From Mactromeris polynyma (taxonomy: Eukaryota; Mollusca; Bivalvia; Venerida; Mactridae), in contig JASFXZ010000001.1 in NCBI GenBank assembly GCA_032209605.1, positions 18,246,256 through 18,310,255 on the forward strand: DNA of 64,000 bases. Reading direction: 5' to 3'. Made by a program: the position numbers and the translations under genes. How positions within the stretch are numbered: position 1 is the first letter of the stretch; every line of letters starts with the position of its first letter. Positions 1 to 12,099 of this stretch are shown in pieces. Under the pieces are notes generated by a model. The model searched no databases, was not told where the DNA came from, and was given only the letters and a program-made list of their open reading frames with translations.

Positions 1-81
1 ATATATAGCATGGAATTAAATAGATATGGAATAGAAACGCAATAATTTAAGCCAACTTCTCAGCGAGATAACATTATTATT

Positions 82-132
82 AATCGCAATGGCGGCAGAT
101 AATGACTGTCATTATCTGCCGCCATTGCGATT
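82..132. repeat. Perfect 51-bp palindrome
   Basis: Two 25-bp arms (82-106 and 108-132) are exact reverse complements separated by one base (107). The arms begin AATCGCAATGGCGG and are GC-richer than the flanks. Nothing else nearby looks like a transposon terminus. A near-zero spacer would let it extrude as a cruciform or fold as an RNA hairpin. Confidence 0.9.
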
Positions 133-1233
133 CCAAACAAATCATAAACATTTTTTTTATTCATACTAGTCAGATTTATCAGTAATTATATTGAATAATT
201 TCATCTCAAACAAATTATTACATAATCTAAATCATGGTAAATTCTGTGTCAATGAGAGAAATTGCTCCCATTTGTCCAAAATTGATGAGAGAATTTTAAC
301 AAGATTTAGATGAGAAATAGATAACGCAATAATAAAACAATGCTCAGTAATTTTATTCATACTGACTAGAATGAAACACTTGTGTACACTTGTATACGAA
401 ATTTATTTCACATTTTTTTACATTTTTCTGTTATGCAGGCAAAGTTAAAGTAAACTGCAAAATAACAACATAATGACTGTTTAAGGTAACATGTACATGT
501 CTAACAAGAGATGGTAGTTAAAGTTCTATAACATTTAGGATCCAAATAACTTAGAATAAGCCCAGTGAGTATTTCTCAAAGAATATTAGTCCTACACATA
601 TAACTCCAAGCATTTGTATTTTTCTGATTTTACCTTCATTTTTGATGACATTTTACGTTTTCTGTCAAATGAGGAGTCATATGGGATATCATCATTTTCC
701 CGTAGCACTTTTTATATAGGGGGCGATTGAATTTGGTCGGGACGATTTTATGCATATAAAATCATACATTTCACCAATAAAACTTATGACACATTAATAA
801 AATTTAATTTAATAATCAACTTTGGTACAGTTGCAACAAAAACCATGAATAAAACACTCGCCTTGATAATGCAAATTGAGTTTAAATCCGATGGGTAGAC
901 GAGTAAACATCTCTATGTAATGGCGGGCGGTGACATACAGCGTGTTGTTAACATCGTGATTATTGCCTTTTTTTTGCATTATTCATTGATGTAACTAAAT
1001 CAGATGGTGGCAGCATTTGACACATATCTATCCGAAAAACATGTGATAAAACAATATAATCCAAGTGTTTGAATTTGAGCTGAGACTGACTTTGTTATGC
1101 ATTTTTGAGGAGATGCTTTTAGACTCCATGCTTGACAATGAAGGTAAAATATGAAAAATAAAAAAACAAATATTGAAAAATGAAGGTAAACATGAAGGAT
1201 CTAGCATTGTTGTCTAATTGTTTGGACTAAAAG

Positions 1234-1296
1234 AATATATGCTTGATCTGCAAATATCACACCTGGGGTATGATATTTGCAGATCAAGCATATATT
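1234..1296. repeat. Perfect inverted repeat, 26-bp arms
   Basis: Arms 1234-1259 and 1271-1296 are exact reverse complements around an 11-nt loop (1260-1270). The arm starts AATATATGCTTGATCTGC. No target-site duplication was identified. Confidence 0.88.
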
Positions 1297-2550
1297 GACC
1301 TGTGTAATATGCATGTACGGAACTTACATGACCATTGTTATTACATCAGCAAATGAATTCGTTGTATTGTGTCATTAGTTTTCGCGACAAAACAAATATT
1401 CCATGAAAGTTTAGTTTTAAAGAATTAAGATAGCAAATTACAGCATCCTTACCTTCCTCTGTGTTTAATACACACCTTTTCCACAGGTTGTTGTTACAGT
1501 TTATAAATAAAAAGACCAATATTTCTCTAACACGTTTTTGACAGAAACCGGAAATCAATACTGTCGTTGTTGTTGTAGCTAGTTACTGCGGTCTCACTCA
1601 ACTAAATTCCTTATAGGCGTCTCGACCTAACATGTATGAAAACATTTAAATTGTCTGATAGTGTCCACAACTGCCACCACTTAATCTTTTTTTCAGTGTA
1701 CGTGTCTCGGGAAGTTTTGTATTGAAAGCGACACAATCGGCGTGAAATAAATAAGATGTGCCACCTGGATGTGGATGAATACCGTGTATTGTTTAAAAAG
1801 GTCGTAAATAATGTACGCCATCAACAAGTGCGTGGAACGCGTCCCTCGAATTTTTTTTTTATTGTTAATTAAACATACCGAATCGAGATGTTTTCGCGTC
1901 GCACACATTTTTGATGACATGCATTACCCACCCTTGGTTCTACGACTGATGAGAATTCATGATCTGCAAAAACACCGAACAAGTTTTTTGGCAAGCGTAT
2001 AAGTTAGATATTGCGGTACCTACTTTGAGTGTCTCCTACAATGTGTGATGATGCTCATAGATTTCCTTAATTAACTACATTCCCCTCGTTTTGAAATGTA
2101 GAGTTTTCAGTGGTTATCAGTTTCCTTAAAAATAGGTCACTGGATTTCCATCGATTGTATATGTTAATTTAAATTATTTTGTGTCGAACATCCATAGATT
2201 AAACATGTTGGGTCTCGTACTGCCTTCTGCTTGAATGTTTGCCTTGTTGCATCCCAACTGAGCCAGTGAATTTTTCCCGTGGCCCGAATTGGCTTGATTC
2301 CGTTCCGCAAACTCATAATAACACCACGCTCTTAACTCCTACGCGAAACAACTTTTTACGATATACTGAGTCAGCAAGTTCACAGTATGGAGTTAATTTT
2401 GTCATTTCGGTACATAAAAGCAGAGTTGAAGTCCGATGACACGAGTTCTCACACTAAAGCAATAATCAGCATTGGTAGTCAATCTATTTTATATGAAGCA
2501 TAATCTTGTAATATACGGTGTTATTTCAGTGATAATACCACCATTTACAG

Positions 2551-3133
2551 GCGCGTAGGAAGGTATTGAGCAAAGGTTTTGGACTGAAATCCTTCTCATA
2601 CATATGATGTAGTCTCTGGAACAGGCTACCCCCACTCATAAGAAATATAAATACAATTAGTGGGTTTAAAGTTGCCATAAAAAGACACCTGCTAAGCAAT
2701 TAAGTACTTTTATTGATACTACAATATCTGTGTATCTGCGTTTTTAAGCATATTATGTCATAGTTCCAATTAATTTCTTAAATCAACAGCAGTATTCTGA
2801 AATTCTGCACTTTTATAGTTTTTACTTCGCATTATAATTAGCTAGTCACTGTTATTTAAAAATATAATTGTCTTTCAATATTATTGTCTGTGATAGAATT
2901 GCAATGTTTTGCCTGTGATAGAAGTTTCATGCCTCTCTATGTCACACCATCCATGACAAGGACCACAATGGAACTAAGAAATATTTTCTCTTTTTTTGTG
3001 TAATCCTTAGTACGGATGTGTGTGGCATGGTTTTTTATAAGTCATGTGTTTTTTTATTATAAATGAAACTTATTTGTCTGATCTACCATGTATATATGTA
3101 TCTTATGCTGAAATAAATCTATCTATCTATTGG
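2551..3133 (+). mobile_element. 5'-truncated non-LTR retrotransposon 3' end
   Basis: Frame 2551-2704 encodes the C-terminal tail typical of non-LTR (CR1/Jockey-like) reverse transcriptase ORFs: a K-S-F-S-Y-I block, then S-L-W-N-R-L-P-P and F-K-V-A-I-K-R-H-L-L, then TAA. An in-frame TGA sits just before the LWN motif, so the copy is broken. An AT-rich 3' UTR of about 430 bp follows, ending in GAAATAAATC and a short ATCT repeat, a tail style common in these elements. A reverse copy of the last ~150 bp lies at 16628-16777. Confidence 0.72.
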
Positions 3134-5153
3134 GGCCGCGGGTGGGGTCGGTGCGGGAGGGATATCCCCTCCGGATGAGAAAAAATTGAGGAAACCACAT
3201 TTCATAGGCGCAAATCCATCACTTTTAAAATTATATTTTTCGAAAATTTGTTTGCTGCTTGTAAGTTATAACATTTATTCATAATTTTGTAAAAAGAAAC
3301 GGGACTGTTCGGGATATATTCATTAAGGTACATGAAAGCAAAATAAACAACGATATCATATATCATCATCATTAGGTGTGTTATCCACAAGGTTCAAAAA
3401 TAACAAATGAGTTAATTAGCACATGTCGTATTTAATCATACAAACAAATGTAATCACATTCGGTGGTAATTAAATAGTCCAGTGTCAACGCATATTCAGA
3501 ATTTTCCAAACACTGCATGGCGTTGATCCATGTCATTAACGAACTCATTTGCCACAAATATATACTTGTCACCGGGTTAGATGCTTCGTCCTTTCATGCC
3601 TTCATTAATACGCCGACTGTTTTCACACTTGATCAATGTTGTCACAGAACGGACATTTTCTGCCATATACTCACTGGAATACCTTTAGAACGACCGGCCC
3701 CTATGTGTAGAGGAGCAGCGCCACAAATGGCCATACTGAAAGCGGCCCTGTGGATCGGGGGCATAATGAGTTTACAATATTTTGTCTGCGCATAAATCAG
3801 TTTTAAATAAACGATATGTACGTAATGTGTTGCCTCCTCGGCCCGATGGTCCTGCGACGTCATTGACTGATTGCTTCAAATCTACATAATCTTATATTTT
3901 GAATGTAAAACAGATGCGATCTTATCAACAAGTATAGTTTAGAAATAACAACATTCATATCACAGTTATATTTCAAATCACAGATATTCAACATATTTGA
4001 CAGAGAATGAAACCAATATTTACATCTACTTGACAAATATTTAGCCGGAGTGCAGTGCGTTTATTGATAATACCCTGATGCCGTGTATCATACATACATG
4101 TTATTAATAGAATAACTCAATGATCATACATAATGTAATTCGTTTGTGTTTTTTCTCACATTTATACAGTGTCTAACATGTAAACATACCCTTGCTTCGC
4201 TAAATACAGTTTCAGTCCACTACCGTTACACTGGAAAGATTTTGTCCGCCTGGTCAAAAGGCTTTGAATAATCAGGTCAGCTTTATAAAAATGGTGGAAA
4301 GTGTTATGTCTAGCAACACAATTTATATAACAACAGTTATAGCAAGAACAGACTTAACATACCTTACACAATACTATAAGTATGTGCGTATGTAAACATA
4401 TTTTAAACAAATCATAATGCATATATTAACATTTATTAATAGAATAGACAAAAATACCGCATTCGTTCATATACGAGGACAATAATTATGTTCAATTATA
4501 TTGTCACAACAATTAATTTCCTATGTATAAGAGGTGTAGAATGTACAATTAAAATGTTATTTAAGATTGAGTTTACACACACGTTGTTTTTTTCCACAGT
4601 ATTCCATGAAGCGACACTGTCTCATACTGGCAATTAGTACCCTGAAATGATAATAGAATTACGAAAGCAATGGTAAACTAGAAATATCTTGAAAAAAGAT
4701 GGTCGGCACAATTTGAACATGTATTTTGGTACTTCACCGTAATTCAGTGGATTTCGGTAAGGTAACGTACACTGTATCGAAAGGTTAACCAATCCGCGTC
4801 AAGGTTACAAACGTTGTTCGGTTGAAGAGAAATTGCATTGGTGGTTAACGTAAGATTTGATTGGTTTACACGCCATTGATATGCAAAGAGCAAAACCATG
4901 TTAGTAGGGCTGCATCGAAAAACGTGTATTAAGCGTACATAACCTGAGTAAGAACTTTCTGCACCGGAATTTTAACCTATTCACAGAAGTCATACAACGC
5001 TCATCACGATTTCATTACATTAATAATTTCATAAAAAGCTTCCTATATTCTAGAGAACGAAAAGGAGTAGAAGTTTAATCATGTTGCTCCCGTCAATAGT
5101 TTGATCGAATGTTTACAGGTCTACAGGAATTTTGGATCGGCACCACGAATATG
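3134..5153. other. Gene-free stretch
   Basis: No exon with conserved protein content was recognised. Overlapping short frames on both strands around 3517-3863 have no family resemblance. A dispersed repeat lies at 4680-4922 (separate entry). Confidence 0.4.
4680..4922 (+). repeat. Dispersed repeat family 'GATGGTCGG', copy 1
   Basis: Starts GAAATATCTTGAAAAAAGAT and ends near GCAAAACCATGTTAG. Three more copies in the same orientation lie at 11973-12099, 30545-30835 and 40343-40653. Shared blocks include GGTTAACCAATCCGCG and GTAAGATTTGATTGG. This copy lacks about 60 bp present in copies 3 and 4. No coding capacity; SINE or MITE not resolved. Confidence 0.75.
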
Positions 5154-5672
5154 TTACTTACAGTAATTATGGTAACGGCTGTATCTTGGATGATGATGGT
5201 AATCCTTGTAGTGGTCTAGTTCTAAGTCGGTCGAGTAGGTGGGATGTCTGTGTCTGAACAATTCAGATCGGTAAGCGTATGGTGGTCTGTATCCATACTC
5301 CGAAATAGAGCGACCGTATAGTGATCTTTGGTAAGGTATAAATCCCTGTACGTCGTACTGGTAAGGTTTAATTCCAGGTACGTCGTAAGCGTACGTATAT
5401 GGAAAACGTGTGAATTCATAGAGTTTGGCGCGCTGTGACTCTCCTCTGTATGGTATCTCTAGTTTACCGTACTTATTATAATATGACTGCGGCCAGTAAC
5501 GTGCCATGTTCGTTATTATGATTTTCGCAAAAGAAACTGATGGGCTCTTTATATCATTTACGTTCCTTCGTGCAAAGTTATCATTTAATTCGTCATTTGG
5601 ACATGCAGAATTTAAATCACACTGTCCAAAAACGTGTAACATATAGCAACAGAATAAGCACTCGCAAGTCAA
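5154..5672 (-). CDS. Tyrosine-rich hypothetical protein (possible exon)
   Basis: An open frame of 172 codons, not assigned to a family. From Met56 onward (117 residues) 23 are Tyr, mixed with Pro, Arg, His and Gly. Two related blocks, G-I-K-P-Y-Q-Y-D-V and G-F-I-P-Y-Q, come from an imperfect 36-bp tandem repeat. The C-terminus is His/Tyr-rich. Such composition occurs in secreted shell, byssal or cuticular proteins, but no signal peptide is clear; the first 18 residues are Cys-rich and only mildly hydrophobic. The frame also fits an internal exon: an acceptor-like TTTTTGGACAG precedes 5621 and a perfect GTAAGT donor follows 5162, 6 bases before the stop. Start and end are therefore uncertain, and function is unknown. 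Confidence 0.5.
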   Translation of the reverse strand: MTCECLFCCYMLHVFGQCDLNSACPNDELNDNFARRNVNDIKSPSVSFAKIIITNMARYWPQSYYNKYGKLEIPYRGESQRAKLYEFTRFPYTYAYDVPGIKPYQYDVQGFIPYQRSLYGRSISEYGYRPPYAYRSELFRHRHPTYSTDLELDHYKDYHHHPRYSRYHNYCK

Positions 5673-8600
5673 ATGTTGTTTTCAGTTTAAAATGCAGCAC
5701 TTCAATTCAATTGAGGAATGTTCCACTTCAAAATGATATTAAACGATAAAATCCTTAAATTTTTGGTGTTAGACGATATAAAAAGCTGCTCATTGGTGTG
5801 GAGAATGACTTTCTTTATGTAACTTGTAAACAGTCGTTAAAGTATATACTAACACATGAAATATGACGCCACCAATGAAAGTGACACCGTTCCTATAAAT
5901 GGTCCCATTCTGAACGTTTTGTTTAAATTAGGTCGACAAAATCTCTTAATATTGATTAATGTTGAAAGACATTGCATGGTGTAAAACTATATGACTATTT
6001 TCAAAGGTGTTGTATAATATTATATTAGGCGTAACACAATATTTGTTATTTTCTAATTACTTTCCCTGAAATAATGCAGGCTGATTTTAAATATTTTCGT
6101 TTCTTGGTAAATGTGTTTACATAGTTACGTTGTGTATATGGCAAGATGCTGACTTTATACAGTAACAAAAACTTTCGAGAAGGAGGTCAAATAGATTAAG
6201 GCGGGACAGTAAATCGGAAACAAAAATATTATTTCATGCGAACAAAATGCAATATGTATACCCGTCTATCAACGAGCTTTACCCAAGATGCAGCTAGCAT
6301 TGTCAATCTGAAAACATGCGTGCTCTAATATGTACTACAATTGCTAAGTAAAGCAGTTTTTCTTGCATTTCCTGTCAATATTAAACAATTGATCAACATA
6401 TTTGTATCATATCGGCTATCATATAAATGCCCAAGTTGGTAATTGAGGCGATTCTAGAACTTATTTTTGTATTTTTTATTTCAATCCTGTCCCTTTTACC
6501 AGTATGTTAGGTTATGTTTAATGATTCACTTTCGTTTTCCTGTTACCTTTATTTCAGGCTATTTATTTAGCTAGATTGTGTTGCTATCTCGCATTCTGAT
6601 ATAAGTAATTGAGTTACTGAGAACGGGGCTGACTGAGGCAGCTCGCTAGAATTAACTGTGTATATGGTATTGTGTACGTCGTGGCTAATAGCTTTTATGT
6701 ATTAGTTACTGCATACTTAGTCAATTTATTTGTCGTAAATTAATGATCGTATTGCAGTGAGGTTAGCTAGCAGTTAAGTGGATTAAACCCCCTAGTTTGA
6801 TTTACTGACAGTTTCAAGGCTGTAAATAGCTGTATGATTATGATTTGTGTGTTTGGATGAGTGTTGAGTTCCCCTTTCCCCATGTGCAGTTCATTGATTT
6901 GATATTATTCGTGCCCCCCCCCTTTCGGCCCGTGGCCACTTGCTTTCTTGGCTCGTCCTGCGGTGTGTTCCATCCACTCCATACTTTACCTCTTGCTGTC
7001 CCCTTAGTTCTCCATGTTGTGTTCGTTGTCGGCCAGACAATTCCTTATTTCTCCATTCCCATAGATGCTTGCCCTTTCAGCTTCTCAATTTCTGTTGTTT
7101 CCTAGATTGGTGTTTCCCTGGGAGCTGTATATGAAGGCATTGCCATGTGTATGTGGCGTTCAACCTAATCTTTCCATCATGGAGCGTTTCAATATGTATT
7201 TGTTTTATTATGTCCACAATGTATAATGTTGCAGTTCCCTTCATATTTGATGTGGACAAATGTTGTTGTTTTAAATAAATCATGAGTTACTTACTTTAAC
7301 TGGTAGGAAAAAGCATTGCCGTGTCGTGTTGAAAACAATTATTAATAGCTTATCAATGCAAGGGAAAAGAATAGCTGATGTAAGACTATACCTTCCCAAA
7401 ACAGTGCCTTCCCACTCACATCGTTGTGGGTACCAAATTAAATGAAGAATAACAACAAAGGACGATACAGCACCGGAAAAGCACTTCGTAAAACGACATG
7501 CATATGTTTATTAATTGTCATTGTATCTCTGTATTATTCATTTGAGAAACACAAATATTAGTGCAGCGTGTCGGATCACCTAATTATGTATTAAATATCA
7601 GTCTTATGTTATTTTACAACAACAGAATAAACGGAAATAGGTTGCAAATCTTGTTATGACCTTTTTATTCATGAATAAATCTGTCACCTCATACTTTGCT
7701 TACAATCGTTTCCAAGTAAATGAAGATGAACTATACACAAAGGTGTCGGAGGCACATAAACATTGGAGCAGCGGAAAGGATCGACATAATAACGGTATTA
7801 TCATCTGATATTGAATCGACAGTATAGTGTTTGCTGCTACCTCAGTATACTGCTTTCAACATTCTGAAACTAGACACTATTATAATGCTTTTTTATAACA
7901 TATAACTGTAAGTGAATTTATAAAATAGAGTCATATGAGACATAAAAATAATTACACAAAATATACACATGATAAGAAACTAGAAACAATATGCAATATA
8001 ATTATGTTCTTGTTCCATGTATTAAAGTACACATTAAGATTACGACTACATATACCTTATAAAACAAGTATTTATTCAAATATGAATAATGTTAAAACAA
8101 TTGTTAACTCAAATTATAAATCATGGTCCGAAATGTCCCTATAGATGGTCCGAAGAGTCCCTAAATATGGTCCGAAGTGTCTGGTCCGAAATGTCCATGG
8201 TTCGAAGTGTCCTGACACCATATATTTCACGTATATATTCATTAGTCTCACGAACTGCAATGAATCCTTATGGAGTCCAGAGCCTTTCCAACAGAGTGTA
8301 CAACTTTACGACACTACACATATCTTTACGCGAATTATAACCTTTTCGCTCTTTTATGACGGTGACTGGTTCATGCTAAATTTGTAGCTCAGTCTATATA
8401 TATGTCATGGTGAAAATCACTCTCTGAGAAAAACGTGATTCAAAATCCATGAATTTCAAGTAATATTTTATATTTGGTGTCAATAAACACCGGGCAAAAT
8501 TCCGTCGATAAAGGAAAGCAGAATTTTGGGCTTGGCAGCGCCGAAAAAGGTATCGTATTTTTTTCAGAACATTGAGTTTTGTACGCGGACTTACGTCGTG

Positions 8601-9080
8601 TAACAAACTAACATGCTTTACGGCCGTAATTTCGTAAAGACGTTGTTTACATTATTTATGACTTTAACTTGGTACTTGGTGAACTGTCTAAAATTTGAAG
8701 CGTTTTGTCGACTGACACCATGTTCTTAATCGGTACTCATTATGATATTCAGTTGATTTCGACGAAGTATCGCCAACGTTGGAATTAGCAACTGATCATG
8801 ATAATGGGTAGTTGACTTGTCATTTATTTAGACTGGTCAGTTGGGAATGTTCCTACACGTTCCTGACCAAGGGTCCAACATTATGCTCAAAATTCCAGTT
8901 TGTTGAGGACAATATTGATTATATCATGCAGTTTTTACAATCTGTAACTTTGGAAGGACTTGCCCAATCGTGCAGCATCAGACACGGCCTAACCAGAAGC
9001 TAGAAATTACTGAAAAAGTTAAATAAATCATTATTTTGTGACTGATTTGTTTTACTGGTACTGGATATAATTATTGTTTG
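5673..9080. other. Gene-free stretch
   Basis: No recognisable exon. A CT-rich patch near 6860-7130 gives open frames on both strands with no family signature. A short repeat cluster lies at 8124-8213 (separate entry). Confidence 0.4.
8124..8213 (+). repeat. Irregular short tandem repeat 'TGGTCCGAARTGTCC'
   Basis: Five copies of a ~15-bp unit (TGGTCCGAAATGTCC and variants) lie within 90 bp, separated by 0-10 bases. The copies differ at one to three positions. No open frame spans them convincingly. Confidence 0.75.
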
Positions 9081-9814
9081 TACACTGCAACTCCATTATA
9101 ACGCGATCGGGGTGTCCAAAGACTCGCGATCGCGTTATTTCCGACCGCGTTAAAATCTAAAGACATAATATGAACCATAGAGAAGAGATACCAACTTGCC
9201 TAACCCACACAATATAAGCGTTGTGCATACTACGTTTTCATAAATTTCGTATTTGTTTTAATAAATAGGTAGATGAAAATATATATAACTTGTCTATGCA
9301 TATTATGTAAAACTGTTTCAAAACAAAAATCATAAATTATATAAAACAAAGCTAATATATGGTAATTTCTCTTTCGAAACCACAATATTTTGGCGGCGTT
9401 TGTATAGTTTGTTACCCGTGAAAATTACCCCCTTAACACTCGCAAAATACATGTAAAAATTGCAAGTTGCAAATGACAATTAATTTAATAATTATATCTA
9501 ATTATATTTTCGTACCTATTTATCTGTTATTCACCAGAACAAAAGAATAATCCATCCTGTAAAATGCACCACGCCTGGTCGTATCTATATTACATTCCTC
9601 TCATAAAGCATTTCACGCCACTTAAATAATATCAAAATGTGCATCTTAAACAAAAACACCACCCACGATGGTTGACCTTGGAAATTAGAAGACAATTTTT
9701 CCTTTTTTGACAAATTTTAGGATTTTTCATGAAAATAATCGGGAGCCACGATGACATCGCGTTATGATGGATATCGCGTTATATCCGACCGCGTAGTTAC
9801 AGAGTTGCAGTGTA
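9081..9814. mobile_element. Pogo/Tc1-like non-autonomous element
   Basis: Ends are perfect 13-bp inverted repeats: TACACTGCAACTC at 9081 and GAGTTGCAGTGTA ending at 9814. Both ends continue into similar TATAACGCG motifs. The terminus resembles pogo/Tigger ends, and TA at both ends would fit the TA target site of the Tc1/mariner superfamily. The 0.7 kb interior has no transposase frame. Confidence 0.7.
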
Positions 9815-10349
9815 TTATTTTGTATTATTCATATCATAATTCAATAGCCTAAGCCTTATTGTTGCTTTAAAATATTCATGACTCGGAAACTTGTAATTGT
9901 ATGGAACAGTAAACTAATTGGTAGGTTATACTATGTTTTGAGGTAGTCATGTAGGGGTGTCAATGATGGCCAAGTCTATATCGATATATATTGTCAAATA
10001 TAGCAAAGATCTATCGATATTTATATATGTTATAATTATATAGGAATGGAAAATCAGTGTTTATCCCTGTAATACTACATAAACGCTGATTTAACAACTC
10101 TAAATACTCCCAAACATCACTTCGGAGCCCCTCAAACATGAGGGAGCAGCATTTTGTTTCTATAAGTAAATGTTATAAAAGACAAGAACTATCTTTAAAA
10201 AAAGATAAACTACGCAGATCTATAGAATGATGTCTCTGTATGTTAAATGAAATAACGTTTTTTGGCAACATGTTGAAAATAAACCTTAAAAAAATAAACT
10301 TATTATATATACTATAATCATGAACCTCTCTTATCAGGGTCATTTTATA

Positions 10350-10594
10350 TACATGAGCGCCGCTGTACGATTTCCAACCTTTTCTATAAGTGACGTGATT
10401 TCCAGAAAACGTCACATGTGACGTCACCACATACTGACAGTAAGCAATATTTGCCCCATTTGGCAATATGAAAACGAAGTGACCATATGGAGTAAATATT
10501 GTTTCCTGCATGCACAAAAGTGACATCACATGTTGTGTTTTCTTGAAAAGACGTCGCTCACATGAGGTTGTAAATCCCATAGCAGCGTACATAT
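10350..10594 (+). mobile_element. MITE with TGACGTCA-bearing ends, copy A
   Basis: About 245 bp with long imperfect terminal inverted repeats. The left end reads ATGAGCGCCGCTGTACGATT and the right end is its reverse complement with changes. TGACGT/ACGTCA motifs lie inside the termini. Related copies: 15602-15852, 37250-37394 (reversed, one-ended) and 46788-47016. The 157-codon minus-strand frame overlapping it is a by-product of the repeat. Confidence 0.8.
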
Positions 10595-11972
10595 GCTTCA
10601 ACATATTTACTACATCCGTCAAAATTTGAACTGCAGACGAAAGCACCTCTTAGGTGTTAATATGATTGGTCAAATTTTAAAACGCCCGCTTCGAGTACAA
10701 CATCTGGTTGGTAAAAAATGTTGGTTAAAATTGATGTTATACACCTACGCCGAAAAAAGGCTCCAATATACACTATAAAACCAGACAGTTGACCATGACT
10801 GCAGAAAATAGGTTAAGCATAAATACCCAATTGCTACCATTCAGTAAACAAACCATACTTTTTAAATTTTATAAATATTTCGAAATCCGTTTTGACTTGT
10901 TTGTATCAATGACACACCTAATACCGTGTTATGAATTAAGTAAAAATCAATGAGTGAATGGTTACACAATGGTAAATGTTTATCATTCAAAGTCAATTCG
11001 CATATTTATATTACTTAATATAATGTAAGTTGTAACATGTACTGGGGGTTTTCTAGCTCCATATGGGACTTAAGTCGGCCCCATTGGAAAACTTGAAAAA
11101 GCCCAGATTTTAATTAACATGCACCACCTAAGCCAACACATGTTCAAAATTCAATAAAATTGTCAATTTGTTACTTTTATTTATATTTTTGTTCCTGTTG
11201 CTATCTCCGTGTCTGTTGAATTTGGTTAATTGATCCACTCCTATTTCTGTAGCTTTTGTTTGCACATAAATTGGTAATGGAATAAAGTTCTTTACCAACT
11301 GTAAAAATAAATGTTAATATTTGTTCTATGTAAAATGTTCTCAGTGAGCTACCAAAAAGTTCTGTTCATGAAGTTGGTAAACAGGATCTTTTCAAGTGTA
11401 TTTGTATAACAAATTGTATTGTCTTTACTTGAAAAAGGGAAATCTGAAGACTTATCTCTGTATATACCCCTGTATGTACATGTGCTACACTACTCTGTAC
11501 CATTGCAAGTGATTCAGTATTTAAGATTTTAAGTGTTTGTATTTTATTCTCCATTGTTAACTTGACAAGGTTATTGTATACTTTACATTTTATAGTGTAC
11601 TTTTTCTCACATTCATGATTTTAAACTAACCCAAATGCATTGTTTTAAAACGTTTTTGATTTGAAATTTATCTGAGGTCTTAATGAATCACGCAACAGTG
11701 TATGTCTTTCTGTTCCTTGACCTTGGACGTGGCCGACCTTGCAATATCTTCCTTTCTCCACATACTTCCCATGTCATGAAAGTTGGTTTGACAGGTTATA
11801 AGAAGGCAATTTTTGGGCTTATTAAATTCGTCCTAATGTAATTCCAGTTTACATACATTTGTGATATATTCGGTATTGTCTTTTTTGTGTGGTAGAAATC
11901 AAGCTGTGTCTTCTCCATCTCAATAAGGCCATCATTAAAAAACATGTGTGTGCCATAACCCTTCCTATTCCT

Positions 11973-12099
11973 GAAATATCTTGAAAAAGATGGTCGGCGC
12001 AATTTGAAGAGAAATTGCCTTGTTGGTTAACATAAGATTTGATTGGTTTACACAACACTGATATGCAAATAGCAAAACCATGTTAGAACGGCTGAAAAA
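11973..12099 (+). repeat. Dispersed repeat family 'GATGGTCGG', copy 2 (internally deleted)
   Basis: Shares the first ~35 bp and the last ~90 bp with the longer copies at 30545-30835 and 40343-40653. The middle ~180 bp is missing, so it is a short deletion derivative. Confidence 0.72.

Larger units (their letters stand above)
1..2550. other. Gene-free AT-rich region with two perfect hairpins
   Basis: No convincing coding exon was found on either strand. Short open frames here have no recognisable domain and no splice context. The stretch contains the perfect inverted repeats at 82-132 and 1234-1296, listed separately. The rest is unclassified AT-rich DNA. Confidence 0.5.

Noticed and set aside
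3517..3863. Overlapping 92- and 73-codon frames on opposite strands
   Set aside because: No splice context, no family resemblance, and overlap on opposite strands suggests chance.
6845..7134. 86-codon frame in CT-rich DNA
   Set aside because: Low-complexity pyrimidine-rich sequence gives Phe/Pro/Ser-rich text in several frames.
10173..10646. 157-codon minus-strand open frame
   Set aside because: It runs through the MITE at 10350-10594; the translated text has no family resemblance and repeats in the other MITE copies break it.
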